DNA of 44,087 bases. Source: JAUHWS01 sp964571805 (GTDB lineage Bacteria > Patescibacteriota > Gracilibacteria > UM-FILTER-43-11). Each line of letters begins with the position of its first letter. The stretch's first letter is position 1. Below, in pieces: positions 1 through 8,019 of this stretch. Under the pieces are notes generated by a model. It was not told the DNA's origin. It did no database searches and saw only the letters and a list, made by a program, of their open reading frames with translations. A program made the position numbers and the translations under genes. The stretch covers positions 1-44,087 of the forward strand of contig CAZNDI010000001.1 of the NCBI GenBank assembly GCA_964571805.1. Direction: 5' to 3'.

Positions 1-725
1 AAAAGAGATTGACTGGTTTTTATGATGGAAACTTTTGTCTCTTCCAGAGGAAAAATCTTTTCATAATCTTCCATGGCCATATAATCAACCCCACTCGAAT
101 CAAGTAGCTTGTACATATCAAATCTTTTTTTGACATCAAACCTAGCCGGATCAAACCAATTGAAGCAAAAATCAAAGATGAGTATTTTATTGTTCTTCTT
201 GGCAAATTGGATTAATTTTTCATACCAAGCTTTGCCTAAACCATAAAAAGATTGACCTGTGGGATTATTTACATCGACCAAGAAAATAGCTTTTCCTTTC
301 AGGGTTTTAAGATTTTTTTCTAAGTTATCAGTATCCAATAGAATGCTTTCATCGAAGCCATGAACCTGAACCCCAGAGTTGATTAAAACATTGTGTAGTT
401 TGTAGAAGGTGGGTTGAAGAAGCGAGACTGATATCTTATTCTTCTGCAAATAATCGGCCATGATTGCCAAGCTTGTCAGTGCGGAATATGTGAGAAGTGA
501 GGTGTTATGTTTTAGCCCAGATTCTTGTTTTTTCGCTCGATAGTAAATAGGAAGAAAATCATCTTCTATCTCTTTTTGGCTTTTTTTACTGGTCTGCTTC
601 CAAATTAGGGGAAGGCTTTCAATGATTCGCTTTTGTCTTTTATTAGGAAAATGATGAGCGTGGGAGTCGGAAAGGTTGAAATCCGAGTTTAAGCCTAGGT
701 ATTCATGTTTGTGGTAGTCATTCAT
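1..725 (-). CDS. Partial class I/II PLP-dependent aminotransferase, runs off the window edge
   Basis: This minus-strand reading frame opens at ATG 725 and stays open for 241 codons to the left edge, so the C-terminus is missing. The frame has fold-type I PLP-enzyme landmarks: a cofactor-pocket NPTGQSF motif at residues 154-160, an Asp in IFDFCF near residue 185 that would bind the pyridine nitrogen, and a K-V-S segment near residue 231 followed by KTSQS, as expected for the Schiff-base lysine region. The spacing of the last two motifs resembles the VioD/MppP-like branch (capreomycidine and enduracididine biosynthesis), but I cannot assign a substrate. The stop codon of the upstream NTF2-like gene lies 11 bp before this start, so the two are probably co-transcribed. 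The family is well supported; the exact reaction is unknown. Confidence 0.72.
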   Translation of the reverse strand, partial: MNDYHKHEYLGLNSDFNLSDSHAHHFPNKRQKRIIESLPLIWKQTSKKSQKEIEDDFLPIYYRAKKQESGLKHNTSLLTYSALTSLAIMADYLQKNKISVSLLQPTFYKLHNVLINSGVQVHGFDESILLDTDNLEKNLKTLKGKAIFLVDVNNPTGQSFYGLGKAWYEKLIQFAKKNNKILIFDFCFNWFDPARFDVKKRFDMYKLLDSSGVDYMAMEDYEKIFPLEETKVSIIKTSQSL

Positions 726-736
726 TTTGAAGAAAA

Positions 737-1102
737 TTAGTTAATGACAGGTGTGCCTTGATGAAATTGAAGTTTCCACCCTTTCTCAGTTTTTAGCCAA
801 AGTGAGCTTCGATTAGCCACTTCTAACTCCTCAAACATGACCCTACTCACATAAGTAACTAGAAAGACTTTCTTATCGATTTGGCGTATCTGGAAGTCTT
901 CCAAGGAATATTCAGTCAACGCTTCATCTTTTGAAACCCCCAGGGTGTCCTCACGTTTATAAAGTCGCCCTGAACGACCAAATTCTATAAAGTCAGGATC
1001 CAAGATTTTATCCATGTAATCTTTGTCGAAACGAGTTTCGTTATTCCAGAGGGATTCTTCGAGGTGATTTAGAGTTTCAATGTCTTGGGGGTTTGATGTC
1101 AT
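737..1102 (-). CDS. SnoaL/DUF4440-like (NTF2 fold) protein
   Basis: A 121-residue cytosolic protein. The order of segments fits the NTF2-like cone fold seen in DUF4440 and SnoaL-like proteins: an N-terminal helix (LNHLEESLWNNE), a segment DKILDPDFIEFGRSGRLY, a strand-rich middle (VFLVTYVSRVMF) and a closing W-K-L-QFHQGTP strand. The phrase LDPDFIEFGRSG is typical of the family's pocket edge. Members bind small hydrophobic ligands or act as small enzymes, but no catalytic residue can be assigned here. It sits 7 bp downstream of the permease and 11 bp upstream of the aminotransferase in one minus-strand operon. Fold assignment is fairly secure; function is unknown. Confidence 0.7.
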   Translation of the reverse strand: MTSNPQDIETLNHLEESLWNNETRFDKDYMDKILDPDFIEFGRSGRLYKREDTLGVSKDEALTEYSLEDFQIRQIDKKVFLVTYVSRVMFEELEVANRSSLWLKTEKGWKLQFHQGTPVIN

Positions 1103-1109
1103 TTTTAGA

Positions 1110-2416
1110 TTAAGCCAACAAAATACTCACCAAAACTAGAATTGTGGAGGCTAATAAATAAGGATTTACCTTTCTCCATTCCCCTCGAACAACTTGCAAA
1201 ATAATATACAACCCAAACCCAAAGAGCATGGCTTTATCGAGGCCAAAGGTCCAAATGGTGGCGACGATCATCGCCAAGACAGCTATCGTATCTGACCAAT
1301 GGTAATTTTTGAGATCTGCTTTAGTTGGCAGAAGTATCAGTCCCACAAAGAATAAGGCACCTGTGGTGGCGACAACTGGAACGAGATTGACTAGTGGTGT
1401 TAGGAGGAGGAATAGGAGCATCAAAATACCGCTGACCACAAAAACTAGTCCTGATCGACCGCCTTCCCCAATTCCCACGGCGCTTTCTACATAGGGAGTG
1501 AGATTCGTAGTGCCAAGAATTCCTCCCACCGTCGTAGCTGCTCCATCGATCGTTAGAGCTTCTTTCATTTTGGGCATGTCTCCATTTTTATCGACGATGG
1601 TGGTGTTACGGGTGAGGCCGATGAATTTGGCGATGCTGCCGTAAAAATCAATAATGAACAAGATGAGAATCACGCTCCATACTTTTGGATCTAAAATCAC
1701 GCCGAAGTTAAGAGCAAAAACGCCATTGAACATCTCTTTAGAGACTTTGATCGGTTCAATGACTTCTCCAATGCCAAGCAAATGAGCTGAAATAGAGGCA
1801 ATGATGATTGAAATTAGAACGCCTCCTTTGAGTTTAAAGTATCTCAAAATCAAAGCGACTGCCAAGCCCACATAAAAGACACAAGCTTCTGGTGAAGTCA
1901 AAAGACCAATGCCAGTGACTTGGATTTCTTCGTAAGCTAAAACACCGGATACTTTCAGAGCAATGAGCATTAGGAAGACCCCCACAGCCGCTGCTAGACC
2001 TGACTTAAGCTTATCTGGAATGGCTTTAATGATATGCTCTCGAATTCGCAAGAAGTTCACAATCAGCATCAAGATTCCAGACCAAAAGACAGCACCCAAA
2101 GCATCCTGCCAGATGAAACCTAAAGTTCCGACAACCACAAAAGCCACATACCCATTCATCTCAAGTCCTGGAGCAAGGGAAAAGGGTTTATTGGCCCAAA
2201 GTCCCATGAGGATGGTAGCCAAAGAAGAAACAAGAATTGTGGCAAAGAAAGCCACACTTTTATCCCTGCTTCAGAAAGAATGGAAGGATTGACGACGAAA
2301 ATGTAAGACAGAGATAAAAAAGTCGAAAGCCCTGCTAAAATCTCTATTTTCCAGGTGGATCCAAGCGTTTTGAAGCCGAAATAGTTTTCTAGTTTTTTGA
2401 GTAAGTACTTAATCAT
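1110..2416 (-). pseudogene. NCS2-family nucleobase permease (AzgA/GhxP-like), broken by one frameshift
   Basis: Two overlapping minus-strand frames together give a complete NCS2 purine/nucleobase transporter of about 430 residues. The N-terminal frame starts at ATG 2416 and carries GSTWKIEILAGLSTFLSLSY and VNPSILSEAG. The second frame continues with SVAFFATILVSSLATILMGL, the substrate-site segment SLAPGLEMNGY and TTNLTPYVESAVGIGEGGRS, plus many membrane helices. The break lies at about 2258-2268. Restoring one base, or four bases as a lost tandem GGAT copy, rejoins the frames. The four-base repair gives the A-G-M-D spacing seen in homologues. It may be a recent pseudogene or an assembly error. 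Transport of purines by proton symport is the family role. Confidence 0.85.
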
Positions 2417-2423
2417 TACGCTG

Positions 2424-2429
2424 ATTATA
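2424..2429 (-). promoter_or_regulatory. -10 hexamer for the NCS2 permease operon
   Basis: A perfect TATAAT on the minus strand ends seven bases before the ATG at 2416. The expected transcription start would be at or one base before the start codon, so the message would be essentially leaderless. The -35 region (about 2447-2452) is a weak T-rich stretch. No Shine-Dalgarno sequence is present. Confidence 0.5.
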
Positions 2430-2472
2430 TATCAAATCCAAATAAAGAAAAACCCTGAGCACTTGATCTATC

Positions 2473-2501
2473 TTTACTTTTCATTAAAAAATCTATATAA
2501 T
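2473..2501 (+). promoter_or_regulatory. Sigma-70-type promoter of the RHH/RelE-like toxin-antitoxin operon
   Basis: A -35 element TTTACT (2473-2478), a 17-bp spacer and a perfect -10 TATAAT (2496-2501) face the antitoxin gene. The predicted start near 2508 leaves a leader of about 30 nt. The AT-rich flank between 2502 and 2538 could hold the antitoxin's operator, but I see no clear palindrome. Confidence 0.6.
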
Positions 2502-2538
2502 TACTATATATTTAATAAGTTTTTACTAAGTATCCCAT

Positions 2539-2790
2539 ATGTCTAGTATCTTTTTCAATATCACACCTCAATTGGCAAAGGAAATTAACAGTCTAATGAA
2601 TGAAGAGGGGTATGCCAATAAAGCAGAATTCTTCCGTTTTTTAGTTAAATTCTTTAAATATAATCGAAAACAAGACGTATTGGATTTTCATAGAGCCGTC
2701 GATGATCTTGAAGAAACGATCAAAATTTTAGATAAAAAAGGTATATTAAATAAACTCCCTTCCGCTAAAGAACAACTTGCCGATGTATAG
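2539..2790 (+). CDS. Ribbon-helix-helix-type antitoxin
   Basis: An 83-residue protein. Its N-terminal half follows the ribbon-helix-helix pattern: a short strand (SSIFFNITPQLAKEINSLM) followed by two helices with the NKAEFFRFLVKFF segment. A C-terminal tail rich in charged residues (DDLEETIKILDKKG) is the likely toxin-neutralising arm. The next gene overlaps its end by 8 bp and encodes a RelE-like protein, the classic translationally coupled antitoxin-toxin order. Such antitoxins usually bind their own promoter, and a consensus promoter lies directly upstream. Assignment rests on pattern and context rather than a close family match. Confidence 0.75.
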   Translation: MSSIFFNITPQLAKEINSLMNEEGYANKAEFFRFLVKFFKYNRKQDVLDFHRAVDDLEETIKILDKKGILNKLPSAKEQLADV

Positions 2791-3115
2791 AATCATATTT
2801 ACGGATCACTTTAAGCGTCAATTAAAGCACTTATTAAAAAAGGACTCAACATTAAAACTAAGACTTTTAGAGGCTCTGGATAATTTTAGGAAAGATAATA
2901 CCATTTCTATTGGTAGAAATGTCTTTAAATTGAGGTTAACTGGAATTTCAAAAGGTAAATCTGGCGGGTATAGACTTTACCTTTTTATTCTTGAAAAAAA
3001 TGGTATTTTGACTCCTTTAAGCATTTATTCAAAAAATGAAAAGGAGAATCTTCCACTTGAAGAACTTTCCAAACATCTTAATCAAGTCAGATTGGAATTG
3101 GAAGATTGGTTGTAA
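2783..3115 (+). CDS. RelE/ParE-superfamily toxin
   Basis: A 110-residue basic protein of RelE-like shape: an opening strand YRIIFTDHFKRQLKHL, two helices, then strands NVFKLRLTGISKGKSGGYRLYLFIL and ILTPLSIYSKNEKENL, ending in a helix. The G-K-S-G-G-Y-R-L-Y core and the closing L-x-x-I-Y-x-K motif are typical of the superfamily, whose members are ribosome-dependent mRNA nucleases (RelE, YafQ, HigB) or gyrase poisons (ParE). I chose ATG 2783 over the TTG at 2777 because it overlaps the antitoxin stop in the usual way. Which activity it has cannot be told. It converges on the GHKL ATPase gene. Confidence 0.8.
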   Translation: MYRIIFTDHFKRQLKHLLKKDSTLKLRLLEALDNFRKDNTISIGRNVFKLRLTGISKGKSGGYRLYLFILEKNGILTPLSIYSKNEKENLPLEELSKHLNQVRLELEDWL

Positions 3116-3157
3116 GAGCTGTAGATCTTTTTATCTATTCATTTGATACGATCTTAA

Positions 3158-4663
3158 TCAAAAACTATCCGTCAAAAGTTTATTTTGAATTTCAAACGCT
3201 TTATTGGGATCACTTTCGACGAGCATCAGAGCGATTTGCTGAGAGAGGAGATAAGCCAGATAAAAGCTCAAATTTTCACGGCCTCTTTTTTCTTGTTTTT
3301 CGTAAAGAGGGTGGTCTTGGTTAATATAGATCACACCGCCTTCAGTGAAGACCGGAGCTTCATTTTTCCCGAAATTGTCAACATTACAAACGATGCCCAG
3401 ATCGCCGACTTTGATGCGCCTGGCGACCATCATTTTACCCGCTAGATTCTTGATTTTTATCTTTTCAGCTTTCTGCCGCATATTTTCATCCTGGAAAAGA
3501 GGGTTGGGCTGATTCAAACCCCCTTCTCGTTGGCCTAGGCTGATCTTGAAGGCTTCCAAGGCATCCGCTTCCATCTGATCGGCTGTGGGAGCCATGCTGT
3601 TGGGATGTTCTCCCTCAGGATCGATTTCACCAGTGGGAGTCATGACCCGTGGGGAAAAAGCAGGGTTGCGACGCATCGCTTTACCGAGCCGATGCATCGT
3701 GTCTTTGAGGGTTTCATCGGCCTTCATTTTGTTCTTTTTTGTCGCTTCTTCTCCCAAAAAATGTGCAATTTTTTTTAGCTCCCGTTGCATCGCTTGGACA
3801 AAATAAAGATACTCAGGTTTGTCTTGGATAAAGCGACTTCGATCACTGGTGATCGTCAAAAAATCAGCCGTCACCCGTCCCATGAGCTTGTGAAGGGTAA
3901 AAATACTGTGGACTTCCAGGCCAAATTTCTCTGTCGTAATGGTGACGCCATTGACCGTACACTCAATGCCCACTTTGGTTTCTTTGAAATGTTGACGGAA
4001 GTTAGGAGCAATGAATTCCCCAGTCACCATGCCAAAAGGGGTTTTGAGGGCAACAGGAAAACGTGGTCCAGCGATATAAACGGGTTCAATTTTTTTGGCA
4101 TTCAAATAAACCGCAAAATGTGGGGCTGTGAGAGGGAGGCGCTCCCGAATAAAACGTTCCACTTCGGGAAGCTCAAATTGTTTTTTCATCGCTTCCAATT
4201 TGATCACCGTTCCATTGCCTATCATCGAATTGTACTCAATGTTTTGAATGGGGATTTGCCAGGTTTCTTCCTTTTGCCATGCGATCTTGTCAAAGGTCAC
4301 TTCCGCCGCATACCCATTGCGTTGCGTATGAACTTTAAAACGATCACAAGCGCTAAGGACCGCAAATTTTCCAATCCCAAACTGTCCAATCTTGGTCCGT
4401 TTGTATTTTGTTGTGATGGTGGCAAACTGCTTGTTTTGCGAGCCGATATTAAAATATTCCCGTAGTCCAGCCTCATCCATCCCTGTACCATCATCCCTCA
4501 CTTGAAGGCCTCCTTCCGAAAGCTCAATCCAGACTCGGGTCGCATCGGCATCATAGGCATTGCTCACCAGTTCTCGAATGAGTTCCAGACTTTCTCCATA
4601 AAGCTTTTCTCCAATCGTGGTGATGTGGGTCTTATTGACCGTGACTTGTAGGGTGTTTTGCAT
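3158..4663 (-). CDS. GHKL-superfamily ATPase (Hsp90/MORC/MutL-like ATP-binding protein)
   Basis: A 501-residue protein with an N-terminal Bergerat ATP-binding fold. The N-box is ELVSNAYDADAT (residues 31-42), with the Mg-coordinating Asn and a potential catalytic Glu. The G1 box is DDGTGMD (57-63) and the G2 box is GQFGIGKFA (93-101). A middle S5-like domain follows, with VTADFLTITSDRSRFI near residue 280, as in Hsp90-like and MORC-like proteins. The C-terminal 200 residues are charged and unlike anything I recognise. It starts 13 bp after the GNAT-HicB gene, so the two form an operon, and it converges on a toxin-antitoxin pair. ATP-driven dimer closure is the family mechanism; the client or nucleic-acid target is unknown. 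Confidence 0.82.
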   Translation of the reverse strand: MQNTLQVTVNKTHITTIGEKLYGESLELIRELVSNAYDADATRVWIELSEGGLQVRDDGTGMDEAGLREYFNIGSQNKQFATITTKYKRTKIGQFGIGKFAVLSACDRFKVHTQRNGYAAEVTFDKIAWQKEETWQIPIQNIEYNSMIGNGTVIKLEAMKKQFELPEVERFIRERLPLTAPHFAVYLNAKKIEPVYIAGPRFPVALKTPFGMVTGEFIAPNFRQHFKETKVGIECTVNGVTITTEKFGLEVHSIFTLHKLMGRVTADFLTITSDRSRFIQDKPEYLYFVQAMQRELKKIAHFLGEEATKKNKMKADETLKDTMHRLGKAMRRNPAFSPRVMTPTGEIDPEGEHPNSMAPTADQMEADALEAFKISLGQREGGLNQPNPLFQDENMRQKAEKIKIKNLAGKMMVARRIKVGDLGIVCNVDNFGKNEAPVFTEGGVIYINQDHPLYEKQEKRGRENLSFYLAYLLSQQIALMLVESDPNKAFEIQNKLLTDSF

Positions 4664-4676
4664 GCGGGTGATATTA

Positions 4677-5339
4677 TCAAAATTGGGCCAAGGCTTTGCC
4701 TTCTTCTTTCAATGATTCTAAATGAAAAATAATTGTATTTTGGAGATTTGCTAAAGCTTCTTCGACTGTATCTCCATCATCTGCAACCCCAAGGGTAGGG
4801 CAAATTGCCACATAGCAACGCTTCCCACTGCCTGTCCTATGATCTGGTTTGACGATGACACGATAATTTATAGCCTGTTTTTTTAAAGAAGCCATTACTC
4901 CTCCATATTTTTTTATTATTTTGATAGAAGCGGTGTTGTCATCATCACACGTTAAAAGGGCCTTTTTTAAGCCTATTTCTTTGGCTTTTTGAAGGGTTAG
5001 TTCAAGGAGTTTCTTTCCATAACCTTGATTACGATATTTTGGCCTTATGGCGTAGCCAATATTTCCACCGATCATTTTCAGCCTTTCGTTAAGTTTATGA
5101 CGAATATTCACATGGCCAATAAATGCTTCTTTATCTATGAGCCAATAAGTCGTAGCAGGCACCCAATTATCGGGTAACTTTAACCCTTTTGACTGATTTT
5201 CAGTGCGTTGGATATATTCCTCGATATCAGTGGGTTTTGTGGGCATATTCCAAAAGCCTGCTCGATTTTCAGCTTCGAATTCGTCAATTCCGGCTTTCCA
5301 CTCTTGCTCATACTTTTTTGTAGGCTTATGGAGCTTCAT
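4677..5339 (-). CDS. GNAT acetyltransferase fused to a HicB-like domain
   Basis: A 220-residue fusion. Residues 1-148 are a GNAT N-acetyltransferase, with TTYWLIDKEAFIGHVNIRH, then the acetyl-CoA loop at NIGYAIRPKYRNQGYGKKLL (about 93-112) and the helix after DDDNTASIKIIKKYGG. Instead of the usual last GNAT strand, the chain continues into a complete HicB/UPF0150-type domain (residues 149-220): INYRVIVKP, CYVAICPTLGVADDGDTVEEA and ALANLQNTIIFHLESL. No stop separates the two. M149 opens the HicB part and is preceded by a strong Shine-Dalgarno-like sequence, so free HicB may also be made. The gene leads an operon with the GHKL ATPase. Domain calls are strong; the function of the fusion is unknown. 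Confidence 0.85.
   Translation of the reverse strand: MKLHKPTKKYEQEWKAGIDEFEAENRAGFWNMPTKPTDIEEYIQRTENQSKGLKLPDNWVPATTYWLIDKEAFIGHVNIRHKLNERLKMIGGNIGYAIRPKYRNQGYGKKLLELTLQKAKEIGLKKALLTCDDDNTASIKIIKKYGGVMASLKKQAINYRVIVKPDHRTGSGKRCYVAICPTLGVADDGDTVEEALANLQNTIIFHLESLKEEGKALAQF
4893..4904 (-). promoter_or_regulatory. Internal ribosome binding site before the HicB part of the fusion
   Basis: On the minus strand GGAGGAGTA directly precedes an in-frame ATG (4895-4893, residue 149). This is the best Shine-Dalgarno sequence I saw in the window, where most genes have none. It also encodes Gly-Gly-Val, a common GNAT sequence, so it may be partly coincidental. If used, it would yield a 72-residue HicB-like protein. 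Confidence 0.5.
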
Positions 5340-5513
5340 AGGTCGCTTATTAAATTTAATACTACCTTATTGTGAATTATTTTAATTATATCACTAAAGA
5401 GTGAGAGCTATTTTGCTCCAATTCTTTTCAATAAAATAAGTTCTTAACTCGTCCATCATAAATGGAAGTTTTTAGGATTGAGAAATTTATCGTGTACAAT
5501 AAGAAAAAACTTC

Positions 5514-7469
5514 ATGCAAAAAAAACATATTTTCACCTTGGCGATTCCGCTTCTCATGGTTGGTGCTATTGCCCTGTCATCATGTTCAACAAAAGCCACT
5601 TTACCCACACCAACGCGAACCCTACAAACAGAATCTTCTTTCCTCCCTCCAGAAGAAAAGCAGCCGTCTCAAGAGCCAAAAGTCCAGCAACCTACTTGGT
5701 CCGAATTTCCAGGAGCCTTGGTTAAGGTAAAAATGGAGAGCACCGTTGGAGTATTACTAGATGACATTCCTGAAGACCAGCGAGAAAAACTTACCCAATC
5801 TCTTATTGATAAATCCCAAGATTTTTGGCTAGATCGAGCAAAACGGCAAATTCGACTCACCTCCATGAAGCTCAATTTTCGGAACAATCCTCCTAAAAAA
5901 CAACTCCCGCTACCACCAGAAGATCAATGGAAAATCGAACTGACGAGTGATCCAGAACGGACAACTAAAGATGGTCATGATGTAGTGATGGTGAACTATA
6001 GTTTTTCCGGTATCCTGCTCACAGATAAAGCCTCACCTGGCCTCTCCGAACCCGCCTTGAAAAATATCGGAGGGCAATGGGATGAGCCATTTCTCCTCCC
6101 CGTCGACCCTGAACTCATTTTTCAGCGAACGGGATTTGCTTGCATGAATGAGGCACAGTTCCCTCCAAATAGCATGGATGCGGAAGAATCCGATCTGTTT
6201 TATGACGACCGTTGTAAGGTTGAAAAAAAGCTAAGCAATCTCGGTTGCCACCAGACTCAGATGCCCACGATGTCCTGTACCCAAGCCGTGCAGAAAAATA
6301 TTGGAAAAGTCGAAACAGCCATGCGCTTTGAGCATTTAGCTTGGGATGCTGCCTTAGCTGACCAAGTGAGAACCGGGACCTTCACCACTGTGGATGGACC
6401 TGACTTAGCACCAGATAAAGAAGAATTTATGAATCATCGGTTTACCTACAGATACATTCCTCAAGATTCATGCACCCTGGTAGAAAATTGTGTTGGAGGC
6501 TCAGGTTGGCGCAAACTGTTGATGTTCCCTACAGCCGACCTCAATAGTGGTACGCAGCCTTTGGAGATCGGGGTCGTCGATTACTTTCTAGAAGAAAATG
6601 GATCGGTCCTCTCAAAACATGGCCTTTTTGAACTCAGTGATTGTCATGGGCACTATCATTTCTCTCACTACGGTTCTTTCACGCTGGGCGATGGATCATT
6701 GGCCCTCACTCGAAAGAATGGTTTTTGCATGCAGCCCACTGCTAGACTCATGAATAATGAATTGAGTCCGCTGAATCATCCTTACGTCGATTGTATTGAT
6801 CAAGGAGTATCTGTGGGTTGGATTGACGAATACAAAATGGGATTAGAATGCCAGTGGGTAGATGTTACTGAGGTAAAGCCAAATCAGGAATTACCCTTGT
6901 CTTTTACCACTAACCCGGATGGCCTACTCTGTGAAGGAAAACTCAAACGCGATGCAGAAGGGAACCAGTTATTCGAACCCACCCACTTCAAAACCTCAGA
7001 GGGCGAACCAGTGGATAAACCTCAATGTGATTTTTCTCAAAATTGGGCAAAAAATAATACCGAATCCTATCCCGTCGTTATTCCTGACGTGGGAGAAAGC
7101 TATGTCACAGCACCCTGTCGAGACGGGCTTTTTGGTAAGCTTCGCAATTGTGGTTTTAAACAAACCGATGAACTAAACGAATGCAAACCTGGCACCAAAG
7201 TCACACTGACTTGCACGACTCCTGCAAACAGCCCTGCCCAGGTGGTACGCGTCTGCGAAGGCAGTAGGGCTCTCCAAAGCGGTATACCCTGCACCTATAA
7301 TGAGGCGCTAGGGTCAACTATTGTTGTAGAATCTCAAAAAGACGTCAGCTTTACCTGTCCGACGGCGCGTGATGAGATTGAGACAGGTGGTGTCTATTCC
7401 TTTATGACTGGGCCTTTGTTTCCCTCAGAGAAGACGGCTCCTGTCTCATGCGTGGTGAAGGTTAAATAA
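5514..7469 (+). CDS. Lipoprotein with a lysyl oxidase (LOX) domain
   Basis: A 651-residue secreted lipoprotein. I start it at ATG 5514, because the in-frame TTG at 5478 would place 12 residues before a textbook signal: basic MQKK, a hydrophobic core and lipobox LSSC with Cys24. A Pro/Gln/Glu-rich linker and a Cys-containing region of unknown fold follow. Residues about 318-470 are a lysyl oxidase domain: the copper-site signature CHGHYHF (His378, His380, His382), RKNGFC with Lys401, and DEYKMGLECQWVDVTEVKP with Tyr440. Lys401 and Tyr440 align with the two residues that form the lysyl tyrosylquinone cofactor in animal LOX. Known LOX proteins oxidise lysine side chains to aldehydes and crosslink extracellular protein. 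The C-terminal 110 residues are Cys-rich. TACAAT at 5495-5500 is a possible -10. Confidence 0.85.
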   Translation: MQKKHIFTLAIPLLMVGAIALSSCSTKATLPTPTRTLQTESSFLPPEEKQPSQEPKVQQPTWSEFPGALVKVKMESTVGVLLDDIPEDQREKLTQSLIDKSQDFWLDRAKRQIRLTSMKLNFRNNPPKKQLPLPPEDQWKIELTSDPERTTKDGHDVVMVNYSFSGILLTDKASPGLSEPALKNIGGQWDEPFLLPVDPELIFQRTGFACMNEAQFPPNSMDAEESDLFYDDRCKVEKKLSNLGCHQTQMPTMSCTQAVQKNIGKVETAMRFEHLAWDAALADQVRTGTFTTVDGPDLAPDKEEFMNHRFTYRYIPQDSCTLVENCVGGSGWRKLLMFPTADLNSGTQPLEIGVVDYFLEENGSVLSKHGLFELSDCHGHYHFSHYGSFTLGDGSLALTRKNGFCMQPTARLMNNELSPLNHPYVDCIDQGVSVGWIDEYKMGLECQWVDVTEVKPNQELPLSFTTNPDGLLCEGKLKRDAEGNQLFEPTHFKTSEGEPVDKPQCDFSQNWAKNNTESYPVVIPDVGESYVTAPCRDGLFGKLRNCGFKQTDELNECKPGTKVTLTCTTPANSPAQVVRVCEGSRALQSGIPCTYNEALGSTIVVESQKDVSFTCPTARDEIETGGVYSFMTGPLFPSEKTAPVSCVVKVK

Positions 7470-7483
7470 AGCATTTAATTTTA

Positions 7484-7497
7484 TTTGCTTAAGCAAA
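7484..7497. repeat. 14-bp perfect palindrome after the LOX lipoprotein gene
   Basis: TTTGCTTAAGCAAA is a perfect inverted repeat 15 bp after the stop codon. It has no loop spacing and no clear T-run, so it is a poor terminator. It may be a protein-binding site or chance. The rest of 7470-7642 shows nothing recognisable. Confidence 0.25.
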
Positions 7498-7642
7498 ATT
7501 TCCCACGCTTTCTTGAATGTTTTTACCTCTTTTCATCGAAGCATTTCCATCATTTCCTACTTAGCCTCCGATGGCGCCAATTTTACTTTACTTTCAATTG
7601 AGCCATCCTTACTATTGATCCTGTTTAACTCATACCTTAAAG

Positions 7643-7999
7643 ATGTCTAGAAAAATCTTCTATAAACTTTTTATTGCCCTATTTCCACAAAGTCTGATGT
7701 TAACAGGGAGCTTGCTTTTAAGCTTTGCCTTAAAATTGGTGGATACGAAAAACTTATGGGAACAGGAGGGTATGATCAATGGAGGTGTAAGCATAAGAGA
7801 TGTGGGCATGAATATCCCTGTACAAAATGACACGCTGTTTTGGTGGGGATTTATTTTATTTCTCATTGGTTCAGGGCTAGAGTTCATTAGAATCACTCAC
7901 CATACGATTAAAACAGCTAAAGCTGAAGAAGCACCCAGACCAACTAAAGAAGTCCTTCCTAAGCCAAAAAAATCAAATAAGGTTTCTAAAAAAGTTTAA
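7643..7999 (+). CDS. Small two-helix membrane protein of unknown function
   Basis: A 118-residue protein with two predicted membrane segments: SLMLTGSLLLSFALKLV (about 17-33) and LFWWGFILFLIGSGLEFI (about 65-82). A non-membrane loop of about 30 residues separates them, and a Lys/Pro-rich basic tail (KPKKSNKVSKKV) follows. The positive tail suggests the C-terminus is cytoplasmic. I do not recognise the family. It lies 20 bp upstream of the DUF3829-like lipoprotein gene, so the two are probably co-expressed, perhaps as an envelope pair. It has no Shine-Dalgarno sequence. Confidence 0.6.
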   Translation: MSRKIFYKLFIALFPQSLMLTGSLLLSFALKLVDTKNLWEQEGMINGGVSIRDVGMNIPVQNDTLFWWGFILFLIGSGLEFIRITHHTIKTAKAEEAPRPTKEVLPKPKKSNKVSKKV

Positions 8000-8019
8000 C
8001 TATTTTTAATCCACGCAGA

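Noticed and set aside
3185..4465. Long plus-strand frames opposite the GHKL gene
   Set aside because: The minus strand carries all the N, G1 and G2 boxes; the plus frames have no recognisable pattern.
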